This document shows, one piece after another, positions 39,812 through 47,482 of a stretch of 51,510 nucleotides of DNA. Position 1 is the first letter of the stretch. Each line of letters begins with the position of its first letter. Source of the DNA: a virus. The stretch lies in IMG/VR virus record IMGVR_UViG_3300005295_000004, positions 1 to 51,510 of that record. The stretch is one strand, 5' to 3'. The notes under the pieces were generated by a model. It did not search any database. It was given only the letters and a program-made list of their open reading frames with translations, and was not told where the DNA came from. A program made the translations under genes and the position numbers.

Positions 39812-40044
39812 TCGTTTGGTTGCACATCGGCGCAATGCATCAGCTTTCAGTCATCCCCGCAACGCCGGAAATGTGCGGCGCGACGCGTAAGTATGCGATG
39901 ACGCAGCCAGCGGTTGAGCATGCAATATGCGCCGGCAGTTCCGACACGATCCTGAAAGCAATGATTGACGGCGGCTGCGTCACATCACACAACGGCCGCG
40001 ATTTTTACTGCCAACGCGGTTACAACCCGGAGTTTTTAAAATGA
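39799..40044 (+). CDS. hypothetical early protein
   Basis: 81 aa (MFSVIVWLHIGAMHQLSVIPATPEMCGATRKYAMTQPAVEHAICAGSSDTILKAMIDGGCVTSHNGRDFYCQRGYNPEFLK). A hydrophobic start and a C-terminal Cys/His-containing segment. Starts inside the previous gene and overlaps the next by ATGA, so it is coupled. No family recognised. Confidence 0.68.
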   Translation: MFSVIVWLHIGAMHQLSVIPATPEMCGATRKYAMTQPAVEHAICAGSSDTILKAMIDGGCVTSHNGRDFYCQRGYNPEFLK

Positions 40045-40574
40045 GATTATCGCCTGTTCAATTTGAATCGTTGATGGAAATTATTCAAGCTTCTAATGTG
40101 CACGCGCGCGTTGTGTCTGGCGCTATTGTGTACAGTTCAAAAGAGGGTGAAACAGTTCGCCTAAATCCGATTGAAGCTTATAAACGTTTAGAAGCTGCTA
40201 AGGCTCGGGCATTCAAGTTGTGTACTGTTGAACCTGCACCGCCTGCGCATGATTTTAAGGAACGCGTCATATTTGAGGCTCGCAACATCCCCGGCGTCAC
40301 AATGTCGATGATGCACGATCAAGTAGAATTATGTCAGCGTCGAATTGCTGAACTTGAAAAATCAATCGAGCACTACAAAGCACAACAGAACACTGTGCAC
40401 GATGTAATTCAGCAATGGAAATCCCGCAAGGAATGTGAAGAACGCCAAGCCGATGCGGCGAAGTCGTGGGCACACAGCCACCTGCGCGGCAGTCTGCTTG
40501 TTGAATTCCTTAACACTGTGAGGGCCGCACGTGATGGAAAACCTAGAGAAACCTCCGGGCCTGACGCCGGATGA
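40041..40574 (+). CDS. coiled-coil hypothetical early protein
   Basis: 177 aa. Helical throughout, with a coiled coil near residues 90-150 (DQVELCQRRIAELEKSIEHYKAQQNTVHDVIQQWKSRKECEERQ). The C-terminal HSHLRGSLLVEFLNTVRAARDG region precedes an unstructured end. Coupled to its neighbour by ATGA. No function inferred. Confidence 0.72.
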   Translation: MRLSPVQFESLMEIIQASNVHARVVSGAIVYSSKEGETVRLNPIEAYKRLEAAKARAFKLCTVEPAPPAHDFKERVIFEARNIPGVTMSMMHDQVELCQRRIAELEKSIEHYKAQQNTVHDVIQQWKSRKECEERQADAAKSWAHSHLRGSLLVEFLNTVRAARDGKPRETSGPDAG

Positions 40575-40692
40575 CCCGCACGCGCCGCGCCGTTATCCGC
40601 GTGACCCTTTAGCGGATGACGACCGGCGCTACTTCTGCAACGAACCTTATTGTAAAGGTCACATAATAGAGGATGACGTGTGCAATGTGTGA
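40534..40692 (+). CDS. 52-aa hypothetical protein overlapping the coiled-coil gene
   Basis: ATG 40534 with GAGGG 9 nt upstream encodes MENLEKPPGLTPDDPHAPRR followed by a charged stretch and a Cys-containing end (YFCNEPYCKGHIIEDDVCNV). Overlaps the end of the previous gene by 41 nt and stops 17 nt before the next operator. The four cysteines (CNEPYC...C) could bind zinc. Size and overlap leave some doubt. Confidence 0.5.
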   Translation: MENLEKPPGLTPDDPHAPRRYPRDPLADDDRRYFCNEPYCKGHIIEDDVCNV

Positions 40693-40702
40693 TGTGGTTC
40701 AC

Positions 40703-40731
40703 TAGACGACTGACGACCTCGTCAGTAAGAT
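40703..40731 (+). promoter_or_regulatory. early promoter with palindromic operator
   Basis: TAGACG (40703-40708), 17-bp spacer containing CTGACGACCTCGTCAG (40710-40725), then TAAGAT (40726-40731). The leader GCCCACACTGAAACGCAACGGAG with its Shine-Dalgarno precedes the ATG at 40766. Confidence 0.82.
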
Positions 40732-40765
40732 AGAGCCCACACTGAAACGCAACGGAGCCCGGACC

Positions 40766-41077
40766 ATGACTAACCTTACTGTAGCAAACACCATCCTTGC
40801 CCAACTTGGCGGCAACCGTTTTATTGCAATGACTGGTTGCAAGAATTTTGGCGGTATGACTAACGGTTTAAGCTTCCACATTCCACGCGCTACCAACAAG
40901 GCGAAGTTCTGCACCGTCACCCTTGACGCCGGCACCGACACCTACGCCGTGAAGTTTCAAAAGCAAATCGGCGGCAAGTTTGGCGAAGTCGTCACAGTGA
41001 GCGAACACGCCATGATCTACGCTGACCGCCTCGCCTCACTGTTCAGCGAACAAACCGGCCTTGCGGTGTCGCTATGA
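40766..41077 (+). CDS. conserved phage hypothetical protein
   Basis: 103 aa. ANTILAQLGGNRFIAMTGCKNFGG is a widely conserved phage/mobile-element signature (TIxxQLGGxRFxxMTGxKNF), followed by beta strands (GLSFHIPRATNKAKFCTVTLDAGTDTYAVKFQK) and HAMIYADRLASLFSEQTGL. Members of this family have no assigned function. RBS ACGGAG. First gene of a four-gene unit; overlaps the next by ATGA. Confidence 0.85.
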   Translation: MTNLTVANTILAQLGGNRFIAMTGCKNFGGMTNGLSFHIPRATNKAKFCTVTLDAGTDTYAVKFQKQIGGKFGEVVTVSEHAMIYADRLASLFSEQTGLAVSL

Positions 41078-41385
41078 ACAAGCAGCGACGTGCAGCGCTC
41101 GGCGGTCTCATGGACCGCTTGAGTACAACCCTTGAATTACTCAGCGAGAACGGCGCGGCATTGGAAGACATCGCGAACGAACTCGAAACCCTACGCGACG
41201 AGGAACAAGAGTATTACGACAACATGCCAGACGGCCCACGCGAGGGCGACAAGGGCAGTACAGCAGAGGCCGCAGTGTCAAGCCTTGATTCAGCGATTGA
41301 CACCATACGCGAACTTATAAGCGCGATTGAAGCGGCCAACGCTGACGACATCAACAGCAACATAGATGATGCAAGAGGTTCTTAA
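41074..41385 (+). CDS. conserved acidic coiled-coil phage protein
   Basis: 103 aa: MNKQRRAALGGLMDRLSTTLELL, then LEDIANELETLRDEEQEYYDNMPDGPREGDKG and a helical C-terminal half. The LRDEEQEYxDNMP motif recurs in phage and plasmid small proteins that often accompany the preceding family. Acidic and helical, probably dimeric. Function not established. Confidence 0.82.
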   Translation: MNKQRRAALGGLMDRLSTTLELLSENGAALEDIANELETLRDEEQEYYDNMPDGPREGDKGSTAEAAVSSLDSAIDTIRELISAIEAANADDINSNIDDARGS

Positions 41386-41387
41386 AC

Positions 41388-41975
41388 ATGATTGATAACG
41401 ACACGCTACCCGTAATCGTCGCGATATGTGACGAGCGCGATAGACAGCTCAAGGTGAAGGGCTGGACCCGCGCACATGACGACACGCACAACGCGGGCGA
41501 GATTGCTTTAGCCGCTGCCGCCTTCGCGTTTTGGGGCGCTGGTTTTCACAGCTTCGCATGGCAACATTACCCGTGGCCGCATTCTGGCGAAGTGCTTGCC
41601 AAACAAGGTGCCGAAGAAGCATTGATAAAAGCGGCAGCGCTTTGCGTGGCTGAAATCGAACGCTTGCGCCGACTGCGCGCGGGTGCATCTGGCGTGCAGC
41701 AAGTGTTGAGTGGCTGCGCAGTGCGTGCGGCGATTCAACGCGACACGCTAAGCCCTCCGACTATCCCGCCGAACCCTGCAGAACAGTTAGAAGAACAGCG
41801 CCGGCAATTCATGGCTGCAATTGATTATTGTATTGAGTTATCAGAAGCCGGCGACTCACACGGCGCTGTTAGTTTCTTGCAAGACTGGCGCGAGGGTGAT
41901 GTGACTGATTGGGTAAGCGGTCCCGATGGTTTCAAAGGGCCGTTCCCCGCCACCATGAAGCGCACAGGACAATAA
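41388..41975 (+). CDS. MazG-like/EaA-type protein
   Basis: 195 aa. The N-terminal ~100 residues carry ERDRQLKVKGWTRAHDDTHNAGEIALAAAAFA and AKQGAEEALIKAAALCVAEIERLRR, the pattern ERxRQxxxxGWTxxHDDxHxxGE(I/L)xxAAxxYA of a phage family related to all-alpha NTP pyrophosphatases. The acidic E/D residues could bind Mg and a nucleotide. The C-terminal half (EEQRRQFMAAIDYCIELSEAGDSHGAVSFLQDWREGD) is helical. Activity is inferred only. Confidence 0.72.
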   Translation: MIDNDTLPVIVAICDERDRQLKVKGWTRAHDDTHNAGEIALAAAAFAFWGAGFHSFAWQHYPWPHSGEVLAKQGAEEALIKAAALCVAEIERLRRLRAGASGVQQVLSGCAVRAAIQRDTLSPPTIPPNPAEQLEEQRRQFMAAIDYCIELSEAGDSHGAVSFLQDWREGDVTDWVSGPDGFKGPFPATMKRTGQ

Positions 41976-41979
41976 CACC

Positions 41980-42186
41980 ATGACGCGCGACGAATGCGGC
42001 GGCACCCTATGGTTCACGGGTGAAACGTTTTATGCCTATGAACTACGCAAGCGTCGGCGCGGTGCGCCTGACTACGCTGAATGGCGGCCGCGCCGGTCGC
42101 AATGGTCTACCGATCATGGCGGCCGGGCGTTTGTAACTGACGACTTCGGCAGCCTTGTAGAAGTACCTCGCAAAACTGTGATGTAG
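41980..42186 (+). CDS. basic hypothetical early protein
   Basis: 68 aa (MTRDECGGTLWFTGETFYAYELRKRRRGAPDYAEWRPRRSQWSTDHGGRAFVTDDFGSLVEVPRKTVM). Arg/Trp-rich, probably nucleic-acid interacting. AGGA upstream; last gene of the unit from 40703. No family recognised. Confidence 0.72.
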   Translation: MTRDECGGTLWFTGETFYAYELRKRRRGAPDYAEWRPRRSQWSTDHGGRAFVTDDFGSLVEVPRKTVM

Positions 42187-42190
42187 TTCC

Positions 42191-42219
42191 TAACACTCTG
42201 ACGAGGTCGTCAGTAAGAT
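42191..42219 (+). promoter_or_regulatory. early promoter with palindromic operator
   Basis: TAACAC (42191-42196), 17-bp spacer containing CTGACGAGGTCGTCAG (42198-42213), then TAAGAT (42214-42219). A slightly altered leader (ACACCCACACGAACACACAACCGGAG) precedes the ATG at 42256. Confidence 0.8.
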
Positions 42220-42255
42220 AACACCCACACGAACACACAACCGGAGTTTAAAGCC

Positions 42256-42357
42256 ATGTTGACCACTACCCTGACCATCGTTGCCATCCTTGCTGTTGTT
42301 GCTGTTGCCTTCATCGTAGGCAACGACTACGCCACAGACGGCAAGTTGTTCGCATGA
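42256..42357 (+). CDS. 33-aa single-pass membrane peptide
   Basis: Directly under the 42191 promoter with CGGAG upstream. MLTTTLTIVAILAVVAVAFIV forms one membrane helix, followed by a short acidic end (GNDYATDGKLFA). The stop overlaps the next ATG (ATGA). Very small membrane peptides are common early phage products that alter the host envelope, but the role here is unknown. Confidence 0.7.
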   Translation: MLTTTLTIVAILAVVAVAFIVGNDYATDGKLFA

Positions 42358-42524
42358 AGCGCCGAACAATTCGGTGGATGGCATCGAATTACGACAAGCG
42401 ATACCTGACACCAATTACCCAATTGAAAGGCGAAGACGCCGAAACCCGCGTAATGCTGGCGTTTTGGGCTGGCTTTGAAGCCGGCCAGCGCCGCGAACGC
42501 CAACGAGTCAAGAGGAAGAAATGA
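42354..42524 (+). CDS. 56-aa basic hypothetical protein
   Basis: ATGA-coupled on both sides. MKRRTIRWMASNYDKRYLTP..., with MLAFWAGFEAGQRRERQRVKRKK at the C-terminus, strongly basic. The WxGFxAG-type segment appears in several small phage proteins. The chain of overlaps and codon use support it as a gene. Confidence 0.68.
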   Translation: MKRRTIRWMASNYDKRYLTPITQLKGEDAETRVMLAFWAGFEAGQRRERQRVKRKK

Positions 42525-42835
42525 ACCAGCAAGACATGCTCGCAATAGTCGGCACTATCGCCGTGTGCGTTTTCGTTCTAGGTGCTCGTTTTGTAGCGTC
42601 TGTCATAATTCTAGCAGTGCTCGTCATCGCGGCGTTGCGTTACATGCCAGCCGTCCATGCAGATGAATCACCCCTCTACGCGAAGCCGCTGCCGAACGAA
42701 GCGCTACGCTTAAAAATGAGCGTTGCTCCGTTGATCACTTGCAACGAACGCCCGACGCGTTGGGTGTGCACGACACGCGACGGGCGACGCTTCGACATCA
42801 TCAAAACCGCTGACGAATTAAAGGTGCAGAAATGA
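42521..42835 (+). CDS. membrane-anchored hypothetical protein
   Basis: 104 aa. Hydrophobic segment MLAIVGTIAVCVFVLGARFVASVIILAVLVIAAL gives one long or two short membrane helices, ending in an AVHADESP sequence that could be a signal-peptidase site. The C-terminal domain (ITCNERPTRWVCTTRDGRRFDIIK) has two cysteines that could form a disulfide in the periplasm. Coupled by ATGA to both neighbours. Confidence 0.72.
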   Translation: MNQQDMLAIVGTIAVCVFVLGARFVASVIILAVLVIAALRYMPAVHADESPLYAKPLPNEALRLKMSVAPLITCNERPTRWVCTTRDGRRFDIIKTADELKVQK

Positions 42836-43284
42836 TTAACTATTTTATTGTTGTTGCCTGTTTGTTTTTCGTTCTATGTTTTATCGCGCGTAGCTTTCCG
42901 GGCTTGCTGATAGCGTTCGCAATCATCGTTGTATTGATCGGCTTAGGCGGCTGCGCAGCAATGCCGAATACGTGGACAAAAGAAAATCAACGCTTAGAGA
43001 TTGCCTACCAAGTCGTGCATGTGGTGGACCTTGGGCAAACGCTGGACATCAAGAATCATCCGGGCATCAAAGAAGACAATTGGTTTTTAGGCGAGCACCC
43101 CAGCGACGGCAAAATAGCCGTGTGGTATGTCGGCACCGCTTACGGCCATGCATTCGTGACGTCTGCGTTAGAGCGTGAGAACGCGCCGCGTTGGTTGTGC
43201 CGCACATGGCAAGCCTTGACGATTGGCGATGCGTTAAACAACATCCACGGTAATTACAAGCTCGGCTTGCGAATGGGGTTTTAA
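42832..43284 (+). CDS. phage membrane/lipoprotein-like protein
   Basis: 150 aa. Two hydrophobic segments (FIVVACLFFVLCFIA and LLIAFAIIVVLIGLGGCAA); the latter ends in a lipobox-like GLGGC. The mature domain (ENQRLEIAYQVVHVVDLGQTLDIKNHPGIKEDNWFLGEHPS...AYGHAFVT, WQALTIGDALNNIHGNYKLGLRMGF) matches a conserved phage family with E..YQ..H..D..QT and a GLR.GF end. Likely envelope-located. Confidence 0.78.
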   Translation: MINYFIVVACLFFVLCFIARSFPGLLIAFAIIVVLIGLGGCAAMPNTWTKENQRLEIAYQVVHVVDLGQTLDIKNHPGIKEDNWFLGEHPSDGKIAVWYVGTAYGHAFVTSALERENAPRWLCRTWQALTIGDALNNIHGNYKLGLRMGF

Positions 43285-43285
43285 A

Positions 43286-43489
43286 ATGAGGCGCTTTGTA
43301 TTTGCGGGATTCATCAGCGGAACGGGCGCACCGTTATTTTATGATGTGCTGCGCCCGTCGTCATGGTCTTGCGCGATGTGCCACAACTTTGTACACCGTT
43401 CGGATTATTCTTTTGAAGATTGGCAAGCAGTCACTGCGTGGATGAATGAGCGCGAACAGGGATACCCTGAAATAAAGAAAATTTGTTGA
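43286..43489 (+). CDS. small Cys-containing hypothetical protein
   Basis: 67 aa (MRRFVFAGFISGTGAPLFYDVLRPSSWSCAMCHNFVHRSDYSFEDWQAVTAWMNEREQGYPEIKKIC). CAMCH followed by H gives a possible metal site. Weak Shine-Dalgarno. The next operator begins at its stop codon. No family recognised. Confidence 0.65.
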   Translation: MRRFVFAGFISGTGAPLFYDVLRPSSWSCAMCHNFVHRSDYSFEDWQAVTAWMNEREQGYPEIKKIC

Positions 43490-43554
43490 CTGACGACCCT
43501 GTCAGGGGTGAAAATCGTGACCGGTTTCACACTTCACACTGACAAGGGCGTCAA
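43490..43554 (+). promoter_or_regulatory. operator region before gene 43557
   Basis: CTGACGACCCTGTCAG at 43490-43505 overlaps the previous stop, with TTGACT (43485-43490) as a -35-like hexamer. A second, diverged site CTGACAAGGGCGTCAA (43539-43554) contains the AAGGG Shine-Dalgarno of the gene at 43557. GTGAAA/TTTCAC is a small inverted repeat between them. No good -10 is seen. Confidence 0.6.
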
Positions 43555-43556
43555 TC

Positions 43557-43769
43557 ATGAAAGCGCTGTTTTTAATTCTCGCGTGCCTAGTATCGTTTTC
43601 GTTAATTGGTTATGGCTTTTACAGCGGCCATGCGTTTTTAACCGTCTTGCTGATCGTTGTTGTTTTTGTAGCAGTTCTTTTTATATCGTTCGCGATGTGG
43701 CTTGAAGATGAACACGAGCGCGACGGCAACGACCCTTTCAAGAATCCGTACAATCAACCCGAGGATTGA
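43557..43769 (+). CDS. small two-helix membrane protein
   Basis: 70 aa with two hydrophobic segments (ALFLILACLVSFSLIGYGFY and AFLTVLLIVVVFVAVLFISFAMW) and a charged acidic tail (EDEHERDGNDPFKNP). Chosen over an overlapping frame at 43508 because AAGGG precedes this ATG and the protein is coherent. Envelope location expected, function unknown. Confidence 0.75.
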   Translation: MKALFLILACLVSFSLIGYGFYSGHAFLTVLLIVVVFVAVLFISFAMWLEDEHERDGNDPFKNPYNQPED

Positions 43770-44138
43770 ATGAGCATACACCGTTACTGCCGGCCACGAC
43801 TTCGCGAGAAGCTACTAGCCGGCATAACACCCGAGTGGTTGCGCAAGCACTGCCGTTGCTCTTACATCACGCGCGCCGTTATCGCTTCGCCCCCGTGGAT
43901 AAGCGAACACGATTTTAAACTGAAGGTTAGCAGCCGCGACCGACTCACCCAAACCACTGGCATAAAACACGTACTTGCCCACATCGTGCCGCTGACCCAC
44001 CATAATGTTTGTGGGCTTAACGTGCCTTGGAACATCAAGGTAATTACGTGGCATGCAAACGCCGTTGAATCAAACGTGTGGTATGACGAACCTGAAACCA
44101 TGTTGCCGGCACATGAACAGTTGAGGCTGTTTGCATGA
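43770..44138 (+). CDS. HNH-like endonuclease family protein
   Basis: 122 aa. The C-terminal half HVLAHIVPLTHHNVCGLNVPWNIKVITWHANAVESNVWYDE follows the phage HNH pattern H-x3-PL...VCGLNVPWN(L/I)xV...N-x3-N. The first His and Asn-rich end could form the beta-beta-alpha metal site. The N-terminal part is basic with CRC. Starts immediately after the preceding stop. Confidence 0.78.
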   Translation: MSIHRYCRPRLREKLLAGITPEWLRKHCRCSYITRAVIASPPWISEHDFKLKVSSRDRLTQTTGIKHVLAHIVPLTHHNVCGLNVPWNIKVITWHANAVESNVWYDEPETMLPAHEQLRLFA

Positions 44139-44323
44139 GTGAACCTTGCAAGCGATGCGACGGCACCGGACGCGCTCACGATCCGTGCGACACGTGCGAC
44201 TCTGACGGGTGGGTAGATGATCCCGAAGACGGCGGCACAATGGATTGCCCGGACTGTCTCGGTGAATCCGCAATGATGTGCCCTGAGTGCGAGGGCGACG
44301 GCGTAGAGCTGCCGCCACCATGA
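44135..44323 (+). CDS. DnaJ-type zinc-finger small protein
   Basis: 62 aa with CKRCDGTGRAHDPCDTCDSDGW and CPDCLGE...CPECEGDG, four CxxC pairs of the DnaJ CxxCxGxG type. This would bind two zinc ions. Acidic overall. ATGA overlaps on both sides. Probably a protein- or RNA-binding adaptor, role unknown. Confidence 0.8.
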   Translation: MSEPCKRCDGTGRAHDPCDTCDSDGWVDDPEDGGTMDCPDCLGESAMMCPECEGDGVELPPP

Positions 44324-44691
44324 GCACTGGCCCCAATCGCAACTATAAAAACGACAAGCGCAAATCATATAAAAAATATCGTTGCCGCTGTCGATTCTGC
44401 AAAGCCCGGCGCACGCTCAGTAAGCTGCCGGAGTTCTACACCCGGCAACCGCGCTGCACGTGCTCAGGCGCATGCAAAGCCCGTAGGCAAGGGGTCAGCG
44501 AGTGGTGGGTAGATTGGCACCGCACAGCGCGCTATGAGAACCGCGCGAACGTCTGCCGGTGTGATGGCATTATCCACAGGCACCGACGCGGTAGCACGTG
44601 GCTGGGGCTCGCTGCAATCACGCAAAGCCACTACCCGAGGCCGCCGGTAATCAGTCGCCGCCTTATAGCGACGTCCCATTTTAACGCATAG
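44320..44691 (+). CDS. basic Cys-rich hypothetical protein
   Basis: 123 aa from ATG 44320 (overlap ATGA). Basic start (NYKNDKRKSYKKYRCRCRFCKARRTLSKLPEFYTRQPRCTCSGACKARR) with many Cys and the stretch VDWHRTARYENRANVCRCDGIIHRHRRGS, a motif common to small phage zinc-binding proteins (VC.CDG..F.HR.GS). Probable nucleic-acid binding. Confidence 0.72.
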   Translation: MSTGPNRNYKNDKRKSYKKYRCRCRFCKARRTLSKLPEFYTRQPRCTCSGACKARRQGVSEWWVDWHRTARYENRANVCRCDGIIHRHRRGSTWLGLAAITQSHYPRPPVISRRLIATSHFNA

Positions 44692-44721
44692 CTTGTAAGC
44701 ACCGACCGACGAGGTGCAACC

Positions 44722-44919
44722 ATGCGTTTTTCATTGAATGGCGATGGCTCAATTCATGATGCGGCGTTCCCGCGCAACGTGGTGATTACCATCACGACCA
44801 AGTCCCACCCATCGACTACCGAGCGGGAATACGCAGAACACATTTGCAGGGTGCTGAACGCTGGCGCACCGGCAAGGGCGGCTACCCCCGCTGTGCAGCC
44901 TGAAACGCGCCAAGGATAA
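44722..44919 (+). CDS. small hypothetical protein
   Basis: 65 aa (MRFSLNGDGSIHDAAFPRNVVITITTKSHPSTTEREYAEHICRVLNAGAPARAATPAVQPETRQG). GAGGTG precedes the ATG. REYAEHICRVLN resembles the C-terminal helix of several small phage proteins. Last gene of the early arm; its 3' end overlaps the convergent primase gene by 38 nt. Confidence 0.7.
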   Translation: MRFSLNGDGSIHDAAFPRNVVITITTKSHPSTTEREYAEHICRVLNAGAPARAATPAVQPETRQG

Positions 44920-47482
44920 CTTGTACGTTGCGCTCGTGGGCTCCGGGCGTGTCCTGCTTGACATAGAGAAACGGCCGGGTGCCGTCAGTGTCATTGATTG
45001 GCAAACGACCATCAGGCAGCCCGGCGTGTGGGAAGTAGCCGAGCCCTTCCAACATTTCCCGGCGCTTGTTCCGGGGTATGCTCGCACCCTTGCCGATGGT
45101 CAATAGGAGGCGATCTAACGCGGTCGATGATATCCACCCGCCACGGAAGCCCGCCACACTCTGCGCAATTGATTCTATGACTTCCTGCTCAGCCAGACCG
45201 AGCCCGGCGCTGATAGCTTCCTCGGTCGCTGATGTCTTCGGGCAGCGTATGCAATCTTTCGCCGGGTTCCATTCGTTTGGAATCTGGAAACTCTGCAGAT
45301 AGTCAGCAACAATGAATTTGCCCTCACCCATGCGCCAGTCACGAAGCTGTTGCATGTATCGCATGCCCATGCCGTCGCGCTCTAGGTCATCTTCATTTTG
45401 TTGAGCACAGAAGAACGGGCCTATGCGTCGATCATTCTTTGTTTTGCGGATTGCGTTTTTGTGGTTGGTGTTCATCACACCGTTAAAGCAAACCTCGCGT
45501 GTCACCTTGTCTACGCCCTTGCCTTCGATTTCAAGCTTCACACCGGTAATCATCGGCTTGAGTGCTTCCCACAACGAGCCGCGCGACTCGCTAATATAAA
45601 CGTCTTCGCAACATATCAGCAGCTTGCCATAGAACGCGCTATTGAATTTTGAACCGAGTTCTGCAGCCTTGGGCCAGTGGGTGTAACGTTCACCGATTGC
45701 GTATTCAAGTAAATAACTCAGCGTTGTTTTGCCGTTACCTTCGACGCCTTGAATCAACGGCCACCATTGAAATTTTTCACCAGCGTATTGCACACAGGCT
45801 GCGAAGTACGAAAGCAATATTTGTGCGTCGTTGCCTTTGGGTAACAGCTTGTATAGATGCGTGAGGAATGGCGACACATCACCCTTTTTGCGCACGATGA
45901 TTGACGGCACATAAGAGTTAATCAACGTCATGTTGTCGCGGTTGATGATGGTACGCGGCGCTATGCGTGGATCAAAGAACATCCCTTTAACTTTTGGGAA
46001 GTGATGAATCTCTGAGAACACGAACGCATCCCAAGCTTTTTTTGATGGTCGCTGACCGTCAGCCGTGGTGATGAATGTGTAGCCAGAAAATTCCGCGTCG
46101 AATTTCTCAGGGCTCAGCGTGTGACCTTGGGGCATCAGCACTTGGTGTATGTCTTGCACGTACACGCAGCCATCAAACATTGCAACTTGTTGGGCTTGTA
46201 TTAGTGTGTCACCAATCGGCGGGCGTGTGCCGGGTGCAATAGGCTTGTTAGGATCGTAGGGAAGAAAGGGGGTTGTTTCTTGTTCCGGCTTACGCTCATC
46301 CGTCACCAACCCCACAGTTGGAACCGCTGCGCCTGCGTTAACAGGGGTAGTCGCGATTGGTGCCAATACTGACAGGGTCGTCGGTAGATGTAAAGCAACG
46401 CTCGCCCCTGTGGTCGTGACGGTCGGCTGAAGCGTTGCCGGCATCGACTGGACAGGGGCGACGGTAGGCGCTGCGTCTGACGCCGCAGAGGTACTACGCG
46501 GGTCTTTATACCACTGGCGTTGCGAGCCGCAAGCGCGTTGTATGGTATCGTGAAGATAGCCTACACGGTCCCACTTCGGGCGAACCAAGGCAGACCGCCA
46601 TAGCAATCGTTGCATGCGTTCCCCGTGGTTGCCGGTCCAGAACGCAAGATGATTGGCAAGAGCGAGGTCTGCGGCGCTGGCGTCATAGCTGCCGTGTTGT
46701 TGAGGTGGGAAAGCGCGGGCCAACGCGTTGGGGGTTGCATGCCATAAATCAGCGAACGCAGCTTTGCCACCGAACACAGCAGCACCACTTTGTGACCGCA
46801 TGGCACGGCGTAGTAACTCGTCGTCATCTTGGGGGCCGCTCCATTCTTTAACCGGTGCCGTCGTCAACTCGTCGCCGTACTCGGTGTCATCGTGAGGTGG
46901 GAAATAAGCTACAAGCGCATGCAGTTCCGCCGTCAAGTCTTTGAGAGGGTCGCCCATAGCACCTAGCCCGGTGCATGCGATAAAACGTAACCGTGTGTAC
47001 AGCTCTAAACCATACGTCTTGTTGCGCGTGCCATGATCCGGCCGGGCTCCATGATAAGAGCCATAAACGTGGAGCCCGTTTTGAGATACGCTGACCTCAA
47101 CACCACCGCCCGGCAACTTATCGAGAAAGGCACGCGCGTGCGGTGCCCACTGGTTGCCGTCGCGGCATTTATCGATATCAAGTGCAAACAACCTGCGCCC
47201 GTTGGGCAACACGATGTTTTCAGAAATGATTACGCCTGTACCGTACCCCATGACGCCCGGCGCAAGCGGTTGGGCATTCCACATTTCCGCCCACATGACT
47301 GCCTCGTCAGGCGTAAGCCACCCGGCAGGATCATGCGGGCTTGTATCGTAGCCCGTGATTGGATCGGTCGGCACCTTGTCAAGCTTCGGATTGCCTTTAG
47401 CATCCACCGCAGAAACTAATCTGTAGAGAATGAAGGCACGAATGCCTTGTAACGCCCCGCGTATATCGCTAGAGTCCGCCAT
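44882..47482 (-). CDS. bifunctional primase (AEP) - SF3 helicase
   Basis: 866 aa. The N-terminal archaeo-eukaryotic primase-like domain has LFALDIDKCRD (DxD), SVSQNGLHVYGSY (sxH motif) and LELYTRLRFIACTG. Then ADLALANHLAFWTGNHGERMQRLLWRSALVRPKWDR is the small helical domain seen in NrS-1-type polymerases. After an Ala/Pro/Thr-rich linker (~330-410), the SF3/DUF5906 ATPase has GVEGNGKTT (Walker A), LLICCEDVYIS (Walker B) and NGVMNTNHKNAIRK. It primes and unwinds at the phage fork alongside the split polymerase. Last gene of its operon. Confidence 0.9.
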   Translation of the reverse strand: MADSSDIRGALQGIRAFILYRLVSAVDAKGNPKLDKVPTDPITGYDTSPHDPAGWLTPDEAVMWAEMWNAQPLAPGVMGYGTGVIISENIVLPNGRRLFALDIDKCRDGNQWAPHARAFLDKLPGGGVEVSVSQNGLHVYGSYHGARPDHGTRNKTYGLELYTRLRFIACTGLGAMGDPLKDLTAELHALVAYFPPHDDTEYGDELTTAPVKEWSGPQDDDELLRRAMRSQSGAAVFGGKAAFADLWHATPNALARAFPPQQHGSYDASAADLALANHLAFWTGNHGERMQRLLWRSALVRPKWDRVGYLHDTIQRACGSQRQWYKDPRSTSAASDAAPTVAPVQSMPATLQPTVTTTGASVALHLPTTLSVLAPIATTPVNAGAAVPTVGLVTDERKPEQETTPFLPYDPNKPIAPGTRPPIGDTLIQAQQVAMFDGCVYVQDIHQVLMPQGHTLSPEKFDAEFSGYTFITTADGQRPSKKAWDAFVFSEIHHFPKVKGMFFDPRIAPRTIINRDNMTLINSYVPSIIVRKKGDVSPFLTHLYKLLPKGNDAQILLSYFAACVQYAGEKFQWWPLIQGVEGNGKTTLSYLLEYAIGERYTHWPKAAELGSKFNSAFYGKLLICCEDVYISESRGSLWEALKPMITGVKLEIEGKGVDKVTREVCFNGVMNTNHKNAIRKTKNDRRIGPFFCAQQNEDDLERDGMGMRYMQQLRDWRMGEGKFIVADYLQSFQIPNEWNPAKDCIRCPKTSATEEAISAGLGLAEQEVIESIAQSVAGFRGGWISSTALDRLLLTIGKGASIPRNKRREMLEGLGYFPHAGLPDGRLPINDTDGTRPFLYVKQDTPGAHERNVQVILGAFQAAQRG

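Noticed and set aside
43508-43705. Alternative frame MKIVTGFTLHTDKG overlapping the membrane protein at 43557
   Set aside because: No Shine-Dalgarno, and the product becomes Cys/Arg-rich without structure. The 43557 frame has AAGGG and two coherent membrane helices.
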